Assembly (NCBI GenBank): GCA_041690495.1
Contig: JAWLHE010000006.1
Coordinates: 186,001-250,000 of the forward strand
Direction: 5' to 3'
From: DATAAP01 sp041690495
GTDB lineage: Bacteria > Pseudomonadota > Alphaproteobacteria > CACIAM-22H2
Length of the DNA: 64,000 bases
The notes beneath the pieces were generated by a model. It saw nothing but the letters and a program-made list of their open reading frames with translations, was not told the origin of the DNA and did not search any database. Position 1 is the first letter of the stretch. The number at the start of each line of letters is the position of its first letter. Below are positions 9,985-19,419 of the stretch, in pieces. The position numbers and the translations under genes were made by a program.

Positions 9985-11102
9985 CGTTCGCCCGGACCGA
10001 CAACTCCGTCCTGAGCCGGTGGTGGTGGACGGTCGACCGCTGGAGCCTGGCCGCGCTCGGCATCATCATCGCCTTCGGCGCGCTCCTGACGATGGCGGCG
10101 ACGCCCGCCGTGGCCGAGCGGCTGGGGCTGGAGCCGTTCTATTTCGTCAAGCGCCAGCTCGGCCTGATGCCGATCGCGCTGGCAACCATGCTGTGCATCT
10201 CGCTGCTCTCCCCGCGCGAGGTACGCAGGGTGGCGCTGGTCGCGTTCGCCGGCTCGATCGTGCTGCTGCTCCTGACCTTCGTCATCGGTGCGGAGATCAA
10301 GGGCGCCAGGCGCTGGATCAACCTGGCCGGCTTCTCGCTCCAGCCTTCCGAGTTCGTCAAGCCGACCTTCGCGGTCGTCACCGCCTGGCTGTTCGCGCAG
10401 CAGCGCAGACAGGAAGGCTTCCCCGGCGACCTGATCGCGGTCGGGCTCTATCTTCTGGTGCTAACCCTGCTGCTGCGGCAGCCCGATGTCGGCATGGCGC
10501 TGGTCGTCAGCGCGGTGTGGTTCGCGCAGTTCTTTTTGGCCGGGCTGCGGCTGTTCTGGGTGGCTTCGCTCGGCGGGCTCGGCGCCGCCAGCGCCATCGG
10601 CGCCTATTTCATCTTCCCGCACGTCGCCAGCCGCATCAACCGCTTCATGGACCCGAGCTCGGGCGACACCTATCAGATATCGACGGCGCTGGAGGCGTTC
10701 CTCAATGGCGGCCTGTTCGGCCGCGGGCCCGGCGAGGGCACGGTCAAGTCGGTGCTGCCCGATGCGCATGCCGACTTCGTCTTCGCCGTGGCCGGCGAGG
10801 AGCTCGGGCTGATCGCCTGCCTGGTCATTGTCGCCCTGTTCGCCTTCGTCGTGCTGCGGGGCTTCACCCGGCTGCTGCAGGAGCCGAGCCTGTTCGTGAT
10901 GCTGGCGGTCTCGGGCCTGCTCATCCAGTTCGGGCTGCAGGCGATCATCAACATGGGCTCGACGCTCCATCTCATTCCCACCAAGGGCATGACCCTGCCC
11001 TTCATCAGCTATGGCGGCTCGTCGCTGCTCGCCCTCGCCATCGGCATGGGCTTCATGCTGGCGCTGAGTCGCAAGCGCTTCGGCGCGGGAGAGGTCGAAT
11101 GA
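9981..11102 (+). CDS. ftsW: Septal peptidoglycan glycosyltransferase FtsW
   Basis: FtsW is a SEDS-family polytopic membrane protein that polymerises glycan strands from lipid II at the division site, in complex with FtsI. The 373-residue product has about ten membrane segments and the SEDS signatures GARRWINLAGFSLQPSEFVK (about 110-129) and, near the end, INMGSTLHLIPTKGMTLPF followed by ISYGGSS. The aspartate thought to be catalytic lies in the large extracellular loop (HADFVFAVAGEELG, near 257). ATG 9981 overlaps the murD stop and the gene overlaps murG by ATGA. Confidence 0.96.
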   Translation: MTFARTDNSVLSRWWWTVDRWSLAALGIIIAFGALLTMAATPAVAERLGLEPFYFVKRQLGLMPIALATMLCISLLSPREVRRVALVAFAGSIVLLLLTFVIGAEIKGARRWINLAGFSLQPSEFVKPTFAVVTAWLFAQQRRQEGFPGDLIAVGLYLLVLTLLLRQPDVGMALVVSAVWFAQFFLAGLRLFWVASLGGLGAASAIGAYFIFPHVASRINRFMDPSSGDTYQISTALEAFLNGGLFGRGPGEGTVKSVLPDAHADFVFAVAGEELGLIACLVIVALFAFVVLRGFTRLLQEPSLFVMLAVSGLLIQFGLQAIINMGSTLHLIPTKGMTLPFISYGGSSLLALAIGMGFMLALSRKRFGAGEVE

Positions 11103-12232
11103 GCGCCGCTCCCCTGATCGTCCTCGCCGCCGGCGGTACCGGCGGCCATGTCTTTCCGGCCGAGGCGCTGGCCGAGAGCCTGCTCGCGCGCGGATACCGC
11201 CTTGCACTGGTAACCGACAGCCGCGGTGCCGCCTATGGCGGCGTGCTCGGCACCGTCGAGACGCACCGCCTGCCGCTGGCGCGCATGTCCGGCGGTCTTG
11301 CGGCACGGGTGCGCAGCGTCGTCTCGATCGGCGCCAGCGTGTTCCGCGCCCGCGCCCTGCTGCGCAGGCTGGCGCCGGGCGCCGTGATCGGTTTCGGCGG
11401 CTACCCCTCGCTCCCAACGGTGCTCGCAGCGACGCAGCTCGGCATCCCGTCCGCCATCCACGAGCAGAATGCCGTGCTCGGCCGCGCCAACCGCCTGCTG
11501 GCGCGCCGTGTCAGCGCCATCGCGACCTCCTTCCCCGAGGTCAAGTTCCTCGGCGCCGAGCTGCGCCAGCGTACGACGGTGACCGGCAATCCGGTCCGCC
11601 CGGCCGTTCGCGCGATCCGCGGCAGCGCCTATGCGGTGCCGACGAGCGGCGACCGGTTCCGCATCCTCGTGGTCGGCGGCAGCCAGGGCGCCAGCATATT
11701 CAGCAAGGTGGTGCCGGCCGCGCTCGCGATCCTGGCGCCGCATCTGCGCGAGCGCATCGATATCGCCCAGCAGGCGCGCGCCGAAGATCTCGAAGCGGCG
11801 CGCGCCGCCTATGCCGGCCTCTGCATGAACGCCGACCTGCAGCCATTCTTCAACGACGTGCCGGCGCGCCTGCAGGCAGCGCATCTCGTCATCTGCCGCT
11901 CGGGCGCCTCGACCGTCGCCGAGCTGGCTGTGGCCGGCCGGCCGGCCATCATGGTTCCCTATCCGCACGCAACCGACGATCACCAGACCGCAAATGCCGC
12001 AGCACTCGCCGCGCTCGGCGGCGGCTGGATCACGCCCAATTCGGAGTTCAATGCCATGTCGCTTGCCGAGCGCCTGTCGGCCCTGCTGGCCGATCCGGCG
12101 CCGCTCGGCCGCGCCGCCGCCGCCGCGCATGATGCCGGCCGGCCCGACGCCGCCGAACGTCTCGCCGACCTCGTCCAGCGCCTCGCGCCGCGCCGGAACG
12201 GCGGCCCGATGATGCGGGAGGCCGCGGAATGA
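11099..12232 (+). CDS. murG: Lipid II synthase MurG (GlcNAc transferase)
   Basis: MurG transfers GlcNAc from UDP-GlcNAc to lipid I on the inner face of the membrane, making lipid II. The 377-residue GT-B enzyme has the N-terminal glycine-rich loop AAGGTGGHVFPAEALAE, the segment GFGGYPSLPTVLAA, the hallmark HEQNAVLGRANR near 121, the second glycine-rich loop VVGGSQGASIFS, and the UDP-GlcNAc site CRSGASTVAELAVAGRPA. ATG 11099 overlaps the ftsW stop by ATGA, and the end overlaps murC the same way. Confidence 0.96.
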   Translation: MSAAPLIVLAAGGTGGHVFPAEALAESLLARGYRLALVTDSRGAAYGGVLGTVETHRLPLARMSGGLAARVRSVVSIGASVFRARALLRRLAPGAVIGFGGYPSLPTVLAATQLGIPSAIHEQNAVLGRANRLLARRVSAIATSFPEVKFLGAELRQRTTVTGNPVRPAVRAIRGSAYAVPTSGDRFRILVVGGSQGASIFSKVVPAALAILAPHLRERIDIAQQARAEDLEAARAAYAGLCMNADLQPFFNDVPARLQAAHLVICRSGASTVAELAVAGRPAIMVPYPHATDDHQTANAAALAALGGGWITPNSEFNAMSLAERLSALLADPAPLGRAAAAAHDAGRPDAAERLADLVQRLAPRRNGGPMMREAAE

Positions 12233-13668
12233 AGGCTCTTCCGCTGACCATCGGCACGATTCACTTCGTCGGCATCGGCGGCATCGGCATGTCCGGAATC
12301 GCCGAGATCCTGAGCAATCTCGGCTACGCCGTGCAGGGCTCCGACCTCGCCGAGAACGCCAACGTCAAGCGCCTGCGCAACCTCGGCATCACCGTGCATA
12401 TCGGCCAGGCCGCGGAGAACATCGGTGGCGCCGAAGTGGTCGTCATCTCCTCCGCCGTCAAGCCGGACAATCCAGAGGTCATCGCCGCACGCGAGCGCCT
12501 CATCCCGGTGGTGCGCCGCGCCGAGATGCTGGCCGAGCTGATGCGCCTGAAATGGTCCGTTGCCGTCGCGGGCACGCACGGCAAGACCACGACGACCTCG
12601 CTGTGCGCAGCGATGCTCGAGCAGGCCGAGATCGACCCGACGGTGATCAACGGCGGCATCATCAACGCCTACGGAACCAATGCCCGCCTCGGCGCCGGCG
12701 ATTGGATGGTGGTCGAGGCCGACGAGAGCGACGGCACCTTCATCAAGCTGCCGTCGACCATTGCCGTGGTCACCAATATGGACCCCGAGCACCTCGACTA
12801 TTGGGGCGATTTCGATTCGCTGCGCAGGGCGTTTCGCAATTTCGTCGCGAACATCCCGTTCTACGGCTTCGCGGTGCTGTGCATCGACCATCCCGAGGTG
12901 CAGGCGCTGATCCCGCAGGTCTCCGACCGCAAGATCATCACCTACGGCCTCAACCCGCAGGCCGACGTGCGCGCGGTCAACATGCAGCTCTCGGCCTCGG
13001 GCGGCCGCTACGACGCCGTGATCAGCCACCGCACCGGCGGCGAGCGCACCATCGCCGGCCTGCACCTGCCCCTGGTCGGTCAGCACAACGTGCAGAACTC
13101 GCTGGCCGCGGTGGCGGTTGCCACCGAGATGGGCCTCGACGACATGGTCATTCGCAAGGCGCTCGCCGGCATCAAGGGCGTCAAGCGCCGCTTCACCCGG
13201 ACCGGCGAAGGCGCCGGGCTTGTCGTCATCGACGACTACGGCCACCATCCGGTCGAGATAGCGGCGGTGCTCAGGGCAGCGCGCAGCGCCACGTCCGCCG
13301 GCGTGGTTGCGGTCGTTCAGCCGCATCGCTACACGCGGCTCAAGAACCTCTTCGAGGAATTCTGCACCTGTTTCAATGACGCCGACGCGGTGATTGTCGC
13401 CGACGTCTATCCCGCGGGCGAGCAGCCGATCGAGGGCGCGAGCCGCGACGCGCTGGTCGAAGGCCTGCGTGCGCACGGCCATCGCAAGGCGCTGCCGCTG
13501 AGCGAACCATCGGCGCTGGCGCAGACCGTGCTCGAGATCGCCAAGCCCGGCGACCTCGTCGTCTGCCTGGGCGCCGGCAACATCACCAATTGGGCCTATG
13601 CCCTGCCCGAGGAGCTGGCGTGTCTGGCCGGCGACGATCGCGCGGCACAGGCCGGAGGTTCGCGATGA
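12229..13668 (+). CDS. murC: UDP-MurNAc:L-alanine ligase MurC
   Basis: MurC attaches L-alanine to UDP-MurNAc, the first peptide step. The 479-residue product shows the Rossmann start HFVGIGGIGMSGIAEIL, the ATP loop VAGTHGKTTTTSL (about 113-125), EADESDGTF near 160, NMDPEHLDYWG near 184, and the late motif DDYGHHPVEIAAVL near 335. Length and motifs are standard. It overlaps murG and murB by ATGA. The step order of the pathway is murC, murD, murE, murF; all four are in this cluster. Confidence 0.97.
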   Translation: MKALPLTIGTIHFVGIGGIGMSGIAEILSNLGYAVQGSDLAENANVKRLRNLGITVHIGQAAENIGGAEVVVISSAVKPDNPEVIAARERLIPVVRRAEMLAELMRLKWSVAVAGTHGKTTTTSLCAAMLEQAEIDPTVINGGIINAYGTNARLGAGDWMVVEADESDGTFIKLPSTIAVVTNMDPEHLDYWGDFDSLRRAFRNFVANIPFYGFAVLCIDHPEVQALIPQVSDRKIITYGLNPQADVRAVNMQLSASGGRYDAVISHRTGGERTIAGLHLPLVGQHNVQNSLAAVAVATEMGLDDMVIRKALAGIKGVKRRFTRTGEGAGLVVIDDYGHHPVEIAAVLRAARSATSAGVVAVVQPHRYTRLKNLFEEFCTCFNDADAVIVADVYPAGEQPIEGASRDALVEGLRAHGHRKALPLSEPSALAQTVLEIAKPGDLVVCLGAGNITNWAYALPEELACLAGDDRAAQAGGSR

Positions 13669-14618
13669 TGGCGGCTCGCCTCCGCGAACAACGCCTGATA
13701 GACCGCCTGCCGGCGGTGCGCGGCCGCTACAGCGAGAATGCGCCGCTCTCCGGAATCACCTGGTTCCGTGTCGGCGGCGCCGCGGAAGTCATGTTCCGGC
13801 CCGCCGACGTCGAAGACCTTGCCGTTTTCCTTGCCGGACGGCCCAGCGACGTGCCGGTCACCGTGATCGGCGTCGGGTCGAATCTCCTCGTGCGCGACGG
13901 CGGTGTACCGGGTGTAGTCATCCGGCTCGGCCGCGGCTTCGCCGAGATCACGCGCGACGGCCCGCTGCTGCGCGCGGGCGCGGCGGCGCTCGATCTCAAC
14001 GTCGCGATGGTGGCGCGCGATGCGGGCCTCGCCGGTCTCGAATTCCTCTCCGGCGTGCCGGGCACGATCGGCGGCGCGCTGCGCATGAATGCGGGCGCCT
14101 ATGGCCGCGAGATGAAGGACGTGACGCTCGGCGCCGAGGCCCTCGATCTGTCCGGCGGCAGGCAGTACTTGACCAACCGCGCGCTTGGCTTCGGCTATCG
14201 TCATTGCGGAGTTCCCGGGGAGTGGATCTTCGTCGCCGCCGAGCTCAAGGGCGAGCCGGGCGACCCTTCCGACATCCAGCGCCGCATGGACGAAATCCAG
14301 CAGGCGCGCGCCGACAGCCAGCCGCTGCGCACGCGCACCGGCGGATCGACCTTCGCCAACCCGGAAGATCCGCACGCGGACGGCCGCAAGGCGTGGGAGT
14401 TGATCGATGCCGCGGGCTGCCGCGGTCTGACCCGCGGCGGCGCGATGGTCTCGGACAAGCACTGCAACTTCCTGATCAATACCGGCACGGCCACGGCGGC
14501 CGATCTCGAAGGGCTGGGCGAGGATGTGCGGGCCCGCGTCTTCGACAAATTCGGCGTGAAGCTGGAGTGGGAGATCCGCCGCATCGGCGAACCCGCGCCA
14601 AAAGGCAGGGCGGCATGA
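13665..14618 (+). CDS. murB: UDP-N-acetylenolpyruvoylglucosamine reductase MurB
   Basis: MurB reduces the enolpyruvyl group with NADPH and FAD to give UDP-MurNAc. The 317-residue product has the FAD-binding loop VIGVGSNLLVRDGGVPGVVI (about 65-84), GLEFLSGVPGTIGGALRMNA, and the serine-bearing motif GGSTFANP near 226. It is of the shorter type II class, lacking the extra E. coli segment. The start is one of two tandem ATGs, 13665 or 13668; the first overlaps the murC stop. Its place between murC and ddl is usual in Alphaproteobacteria. It overlaps ddl by ATGA. Confidence 0.95.
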   Translation: MMAARLREQRLIDRLPAVRGRYSENAPLSGITWFRVGGAAEVMFRPADVEDLAVFLAGRPSDVPVTVIGVGSNLLVRDGGVPGVVIRLGRGFAEITRDGPLLRAGAAALDLNVAMVARDAGLAGLEFLSGVPGTIGGALRMNAGAYGREMKDVTLGAEALDLSGGRQYLTNRALGFGYRHCGVPGEWIFVAAELKGEPGDPSDIQRRMDEIQQARADSQPLRTRTGGSTFANPEDPHADGRKAWELIDAAGCRGLTRGGAMVSDKHCNFLINTGTATAADLEGLGEDVRARVFDKFGVKLEWEIRRIGEPAPKGRAA

Positions 14619-15538
14619 GCGAAAAGCGCAAGCGCATCGTCGTGCTGCTCGGCGGCGTGTCGTCCGAGCGCGAGGTTTCGCTGGTGAGCGGCGGCGCCGC
14701 GGCCAAGGCCCTGACGGCGCTTGGCTACGACGTGACCACCGTCGATGTCAGTGCCGACATTCCGGCTCTCGTCGCCGCGCTCACGCCGAAGCCGGACGTC
14801 GTCTTCAACATGCTACACGGCCGCTTCGGCGAGGATGGCTGCGTGCAGGGCCTGCTCGAGCTCATGGGCATTCCCTACACCCATTCGGGCGTCCTCGCCT
14901 CGGCAATCGCGATGGACAAGCCGAGCGCCAAGCGCATCGTCACCGCCGCCGGCGTACGCGTGCCGAAGGGCCGCATCGTGACCAGGGCCGATCTCGCTGC
15001 AGGCGACCCGATCGCGCGGCCTTACGTACTGAAGCCGGTCGCCGAGGGCTCGACCGTCGGCGTGCGGATCGTCAAGGACCGCGACAATGCGCCGGCCGCC
15101 GGCGACTGGACCTATGGCGACGCGGCGCTGGCGGAGGAATACATCGCGGGTCGCGAACTCACCGTCGGCGTGATGGGCGACCGCGCGCTCGGCGTGACCG
15201 AAATCCGTTTCAAGGGCGGCCTGTTCGACTTCACCGCGAAGTACACACCGGGCCATGCCGAGCATCTGCTGCCGGCACCGGTTCCGGCCGATATCGCCGA
15301 GGCAGCCAAACGCATGGCGCTGGTGGCGCACCAGTCGATCGGCTGCTCGGGAGTCAGCCGCAGCGACTTCCGCTACGACGACAGCAGGCCCGGCATCGAG
15401 GGGCTTTATTTCCTGGAGATCAACACCCAGCCCGGCTTCACGCCGATTTCCCTGGTGCCCGAACAGGCCCAGCGCGAGGGAATTTCGTTCGGCGCGCTGT
15501 GCAAGTGGCTGGTGGAGAACGCCCGATGCCACGCGTGA
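14615..15538 (+). CDS. ddl: D-alanine:D-alanine ligase
   Basis: Ddl makes the D-Ala-D-Ala dipeptide used by MurF. The 307-residue ATP-grasp enzyme begins with VVLLGGVSSEREVSLVSGGA, carries NMLHGRFGEDGCVQGLLEL near 65, PYVLKPVAEGSTVGV near 139, and EINTQPGFTPISLVPEQA near the end, where the metal- and ATP-binding residues lie. Length is like DdlB (306). ATG 14615 overlaps the murB stop by ATGA. The last 13 bases overlap the ftsQ start region. Confidence 0.96.
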   Translation: MSEKRKRIVVLLGGVSSEREVSLVSGGAAAKALTALGYDVTTVDVSADIPALVAALTPKPDVVFNMLHGRFGEDGCVQGLLELMGIPYTHSGVLASAIAMDKPSAKRIVTAAGVRVPKGRIVTRADLAAGDPIARPYVLKPVAEGSTVGVRIVKDRDNAPAAGDWTYGDAALAEEYIAGRELTVGVMGDRALGVTEIRFKGGLFDFTAKYTPGHAEHLLPAPVPADIAEAAKRMALVAHQSIGCSGVSRSDFRYDDSRPGIEGLYFLEINTQPGFTPISLVPEQAQREGISFGALCKWLVENARCHA

Positions 15539-16419
15539 AGATCGCCCCGCCGCGCCGCCCGGCGCGCCGACGAGCCAATACCGGCCTGCTGACCTGGCCG
15601 CCGACCCCGCGCGCCATGCGCATCGGGGCCATCGCCGGCGGCGTAGCGCTCGTCCTCGGCTGCACGCTCCATGTCTGGCGCACCGGCCTGCCCGACGTCC
15701 TCGCCGACACCCTTCACAGCATCAATGACGGCGCCGTTTCCGTGACCGCGTCGGCCGGCCTGGTCGTGCAGGAGATCTTCGTCGAGGGCCGCGGCGAAAC
15801 GCCGGCCCCGCAAGTGCTGGCCGCGCTCGATCTCAAGCGCGGCTCGCCGATCCTGGCTTTCGACCCAGCCGAGGCGAAGGCGGAGCTCGAGCGGCTGCCA
15901 TGGGTCAAGGAGGCCGCGGTCGAGCGCCGCCTGCCTGACACGGTGCGCGTGCGGCTGACCGAGCGCCGGCCGCTGGCGCTGTGGCAGCGCCACGGCAAGC
16001 TGGCGCTGATCGACCGCGACGGCGTCGAGATCAAGGGAGCCGATCCCGCCAGGTTCAGTGCGCTGCCGATGGTGGTCGGCGACGATGCGCCGCACCACGC
16101 GGCGCCTCTGCTCGCCCTGCTGGCGACCGAGCCCGAGCTCGGGCGCCGCGTCACGGCGGCCGTGCGTGTCGGCAGTCGCCGCTGGAACCTCCGGCTCGAC
16201 GCCGGCGAAGGGGCCAGCGTCGACGTGCAGCTGCCCGAAAGGAATGCCGGTGCCGCATGGTCACGCCTGGCCGAGCTCGAGCGCACCAACAGGCTGCTCG
16301 ACCGCAGCGTCTCGGTCATCGATCTGCGGATTCCGGACCGGCTGATCGTCCGCGCGGTGCGCGAAACCCCGCCCGCCGCGCCGGCACGCGGCAGGCGCAA
16401 CACGGGGCGGCCCACCTGA
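15526..16419 (+). CDS. ftsQ: Cell division protein FtsQ
   Basis: FtsQ is the bitopic divisome protein that binds FtsL and FtsB. The 297-residue product has a basic cytoplasmic end (MPRVKIAPPRRPARRR), one membrane segment at about 27-45, then a POTRA domain (about 75-145, including GRGETPAPQVLAALDLKRGS and LPWVKEAAVERRLPDTV) and a FtsQ-type beta domain. ATG 15526 is chosen because it starts the basic region; a longer frame from 15499 lies inside ddl. It overlaps ddl by 13 bases, and ftsA begins 13 bases after the stop. Confidence 0.93.
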   Translation: MPRVKIAPPRRPARRRANTGLLTWPPTPRAMRIGAIAGGVALVLGCTLHVWRTGLPDVLADTLHSINDGAVSVTASAGLVVQEIFVEGRGETPAPQVLAALDLKRGSPILAFDPAEAKAELERLPWVKEAAVERRLPDTVRVRLTERRPLALWQRHGKLALIDRDGVEIKGADPARFSALPMVVGDDAPHHAAPLLALLATEPELGRRVTAAVRVGSRRWNLRLDAGEGASVDVQLPERNAGAAWSRLAELERTNRLLDRSVSVIDLRIPDRLIVRAVRETPPAAPARGRRNTGRPT

Positions 16420-16432
16420 TGGAGTGCAACGC

Positions 16433-17686
16433 GTGAAGAAGATCAAGAAGAAGCCGCGCAACGGCCTGGTCGCCGCACTCGATGTCGGCTCGACCAAGAT
16501 CGCGTGCTTCGTCGCCAAGGTCGAGGACGGGGTTGCACGCGTGATCGGCATCGGCCATCAGGTCTCGCACGGCGTCCGCGCCGGTACGATCGTCGACATG
16601 GACGGCGCGGAGAGCGCGATCCTCACCGCCGTCAGCGCCGCCGAGCAGATGGCCGGCGAGACGCTCGAATCGGTGCTGGTCAATATCTCCGGAGGCTATC
16701 CGAACTCGCGCACGATCGCGGTCGATGTCGCCATCGCCGGCCATGAGATCGGCGAAGCCGATCTGCGCCGCGTGATCGACCAGGGCCGCCACGCGCAATC
16801 GCACTCGGACCGGCGGCTTCTGCATGCGATTCCGGTCAGCTTCACGATCGACGGCAGCCGCGGCATCCGCGACCCGCGCGGAATGTGCGGCGAGCGCCTC
16901 GGCGTCAACATGCATCTCGTTACCGCCAACGCCGGCGCGGTGCGCAATCTCGAAACCGTGGTCGGGCGCTGCCATCTCGACATCGAGACCTGCGTCGTCA
17001 GCCCCTATGCCGCAGGCCTCGCCAGCCTGGTCGAGGACGAGATGGATCTCGGCGTTGCCGTCATCGACATGGGCGGCGGCACGACCTCGTTCGCGGTGTT
17101 CTACGACGGCCATGTCGTACACAGCGATGTCGTGCCGATCGGCGGCGGCCATGTCACCAACGACATCGCCCGCGGCCTGTCCACGCCGGTGGCCCATGCC
17201 GAACGGATGAAGACGCTTTACGGCAGCGCCATCGCCTCCCCCTCCGACGAGCGCGAGATCATCGATGTCCCGCTGGTCGGCGAGGAAGAGCACGCCCAGG
17301 CCAACCACGTGCCGAAATCGATCCTGACCGGCATCATCCAGCCGCGCCTCGAGGAGACGTTCGAGCTGGTGCGCTCGCGCCTCGAGGCGAGCGGCTTCGA
17401 CAAAGTCGCCGGCCGCAGGGTCGTCCTGACCGGCGGCGCCAGCCAGCTGCAGGGCGCGCGCGAGCTCGCCGCCATCGTTCTCGACAAGCAGGTCCGCATG
17501 GGTCGGCCGATCCGGCTGTCGGGCCTGTCCGACCAGACCGGCGGACCGGCGTTTTCGACCTGCGCCGGGCTCGTCGGCTACGCGCTCAACCAGAATGCCG
17601 AGGCGCTGCGACCGGCAGCGGCCCCGGAAGGCGAGGCCGCGGGATGGTTCGGCCGCTTCGGTCTGTGGCTCCGCGAAAACTTCTGA
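16433..17686 (+). CDS. ftsA: Cell division protein FtsA
   Basis: FtsA is the actin-like ATPase that ties FtsZ filaments to the membrane and recruits later division proteins. The 417-residue product has the phosphate-1 motif AALDVGSTKIACFVAKVE, the family segment NISGGYPNSRTIAVDVAI, the phosphate-2 motif VIDMGGGTTSFAVF near 203, and the adenosine motif VVLTGGASQLQGARELA. The C-terminus GWFGRFGLWLRENF is an amphipathic membrane-targeting helix. GTG 16433 has GGAG eight bases upstream; another in-frame GTG lies at 16424. ftsZ starts 40 bases downstream. Confidence 0.96.
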   Translation: MKKIKKKPRNGLVAALDVGSTKIACFVAKVEDGVARVIGIGHQVSHGVRAGTIVDMDGAESAILTAVSAAEQMAGETLESVLVNISGGYPNSRTIAVDVAIAGHEIGEADLRRVIDQGRHAQSHSDRRLLHAIPVSFTIDGSRGIRDPRGMCGERLGVNMHLVTANAGAVRNLETVVGRCHLDIETCVVSPYAAGLASLVEDEMDLGVAVIDMGGGTTSFAVFYDGHVVHSDVVPIGGGHVTNDIARGLSTPVAHAERMKTLYGSAIASPSDEREIIDVPLVGEEEHAQANHVPKSILTGIIQPRLEETFELVRSRLEASGFDKVAGRRVVLTGGASQLQGARELAAIVLDKQVRMGRPIRLSGLSDQTGGPAFSTCAGLVGYALNQNAEALRPAAAPEGEAAGWFGRFGLWLRENF

Positions 17687-17726
17687 AACCACAACTTGCA
17701 CCAACCCAACATCACCGGAGGGTAAC

Positions 17727-19268
17727 ATGACAATAAATCTCTCGATGCCTAAGGCTGACGACGACCTCAAGCCCCGCATCACCGTTGTCGGCGTGGGCGG
17801 CGCCGGCGGCAACGCGGTCAACAACATGATCCGGGCCAAGCTCGAAGGCGTCGAGTTCGTCGTCGCCAACACCGACGCCCAGGCGCTGGCGCAGACCGTC
17901 GCGGAGCGCCGGATCCAGCTCGGCATGGGCCTGACCCAGGGCCTCGGCGCCGGTGCGCGCCCGGATGTCGGCCGTGGCGCCGCAGAAGAGGCATTGCCGG
18001 AGATCCTCGATCATCTCAACGGCTCGCATATGGTGTTCATCGCCGCCGGCATGGGCGGCGGCACCGGCACCGGCGCGGCGCCGGTCATCGCGCGAGCCGC
18101 GCGCGAGCAGGGCATCCTGACGGTCGGCGTGGTTACGAAGCCGTTCCACTTCGAGGGGCAGCACCGCATGCGCCTCGCCGAGTCCGGCATCGAGGAGCTG
18201 ACCAACGTCGTCGACACGCTGATCATCATCCCGAACCAGAACCTGTTCCGCATCGCCAACGAGCGCACGACCTTCGCAGATGCCTTCAAGATGGCCGATG
18301 ACGTGCTCTATTCCGGCGTGCGCGGCGTGACCGACCTGATGGTTATGCCCGGCCTCATCAATCTCGACTTCGCCGACATCCGCACGGTGATGAGCGAGAT
18401 GGGCAAGGCGATGATGGGCACCGGCGAGGCCGAGGGCGAGAACCGGGCACTCGATGCCGCCCAGAAGGCGATCTCCAACCCGCTGCTCGACGACGTGTCG
18501 ATGAAGGGCGCCAAGGGCGTGCTCATCAACATCACCGGCGGCCCTGACATGACCCTGTTCGAGGTCGACGAGGCGGCGAACCGCATCCGCGACGAGGTCG
18601 ATCCCGAGGCCAACATCATCTTCGGCTCGACCTTCGACGAGAGCCTGACGGGCCGCATGCGCGTTTCCGTCGTCGCGACCGGCATCGATGCCGCCGCGAT
18701 GGCGCAGCCGAAGCCGACCATCATCAGCCTCGCCGCCAGCCGTCCGGCCCGGCCGGTTGTCCAGCCGTCTCCGCGTAGCGATGGCGCGGTTGCGATCAAG
18801 GCGGAGCCGATGATCGTCGCCGCCCAGCCGGCGGGTGCGGCCCAACCGGTGGCATCAGCGACAGCGGAACCGTTCGTAGGCGAGGCGAGTCCCGCCCGGA
18901 CCGAGCAGCCGTTCATCGCGCCGCGCCCTGCGGAGCCGGTGCAACAGCCGCCTGCGGCCCAGCGCGTCGAGCGGGCAGACCCGTTCGCCGCCGCAGCGAT
19001 GGAGAACGCCGCACCGAAGGCCGAGCCGGTCAAGGAAAAGCGGCGCGGCCCCAGCCTGTTCGAGCGCGTCACCGGCACCGGCCGCGCCCGCCAGGCCGCA
19101 GCGGCGGCGCAGGCCGCGCCGGCGGCTCCGTCCTCGGCCACGCAGACGCCTGCACCGGCCGCGCAACCGCGACTCGGCGGGCTTGATCCGGTCGACCGGG
19201 TAAACCAGCCCTCGCCGCAGGACGACCTCCTGGACATTCCTGCGTTCCTTCGCAGACAGGCAAACTGA
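17727..19268 (+). CDS. ftsZ: Cell division GTPase FtsZ
   Basis: FtsZ is the tubulin-like GTPase that forms the division ring. The 513-residue product has the nucleotide-binding start VGVGGAGGNAVNNMI, the tubulin signature GMGGGTGTGAAPV at about 108-120, and the T7-loop segment NLDFADIRTVMSEMGKAMMG. Residues beyond about 320 form a long Ala/Pro/Gln-rich linker of some 170 residues, typical of Alphaproteobacteria. The conserved end DLLDIPAFLRRQAN binds FtsA and other partners. A strong ribosome site GGAGG at 17717-17721 precedes ATG 17727. An upstream extension of the frame lies inside ftsA. Confidence 0.98.
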   Translation: MTINLSMPKADDDLKPRITVVGVGGAGGNAVNNMIRAKLEGVEFVVANTDAQALAQTVAERRIQLGMGLTQGLGAGARPDVGRGAAEEALPEILDHLNGSHMVFIAAGMGGGTGTGAAPVIARAAREQGILTVGVVTKPFHFEGQHRMRLAESGIEELTNVVDTLIIIPNQNLFRIANERTTFADAFKMADDVLYSGVRGVTDLMVMPGLINLDFADIRTVMSEMGKAMMGTGEAEGENRALDAAQKAISNPLLDDVSMKGAKGVLINITGGPDMTLFEVDEAANRIRDEVDPEANIIFGSTFDESLTGRMRVSVVATGIDAAAMAQPKPTIISLAASRPARPVVQPSPRSDGAVAIKAEPMIVAAQPAGAAQPVASATAEPFVGEASPARTEQPFIAPRPAEPVQQPPAAQRVERADPFAAAAMENAAPKAEPVKEKRRGPSLFERVTGTGRARQAAAAAQAAPAAPSSATQTPAPAAQPRLGGLDPVDRVNQPSPQDDLLDIPAFLRRQAN

Positions 19269-19277
19269 ATCAAGGTG

Positions 19278-19291
19278 TTAAAGACCGTTAA
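19278..19291. promoter_or_regulatory. CtrA-like TTAA pair after ftsZ
   Basis: TTAA at 19278-19281 and 19288-19291 are six bases apart, as at 775-788. The surrounding 60 bases are AT-rich for this genome and include another TTAGTTAAC near 19341. The gap lies between ftsZ and lpxC, so an lpxC promoter under cell-cycle control is plausible. The classical spacer is seven bases. Confidence 0.4.
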
Positions 19292-19321
19292 CTGTAATAT
19301 TTCGTAACAGAATGTGACTTG

Positions 19322-19367
19322 AGTGCCTCGGGGGCGGTTGTTAGTTAACGCCTGTTCCCGAGGCACT
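19322..19367 (+). promoter_or_regulatory. Stem-loop between ftsZ and lpxC
   Basis: AGTGCCTCGGG at 19322-19332 pairs perfectly with CCCGAGGCACT at 19357-19367, with a 24-base loop containing TTAGTTAAC. No T run follows, so it is not a standard intrinsic terminator. It could attenuate ftsZ readthrough, stabilise the ftsZ end after processing, or act as a DNA inverted repeat near the lpxC promoter. Confidence 0.55.
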
Positions 19368-19419
19368 TGGTCCTGACCGGGCCAGCCCAACCATGAAGAT
19401 CGGCCCGGTGGAGTCGGAA

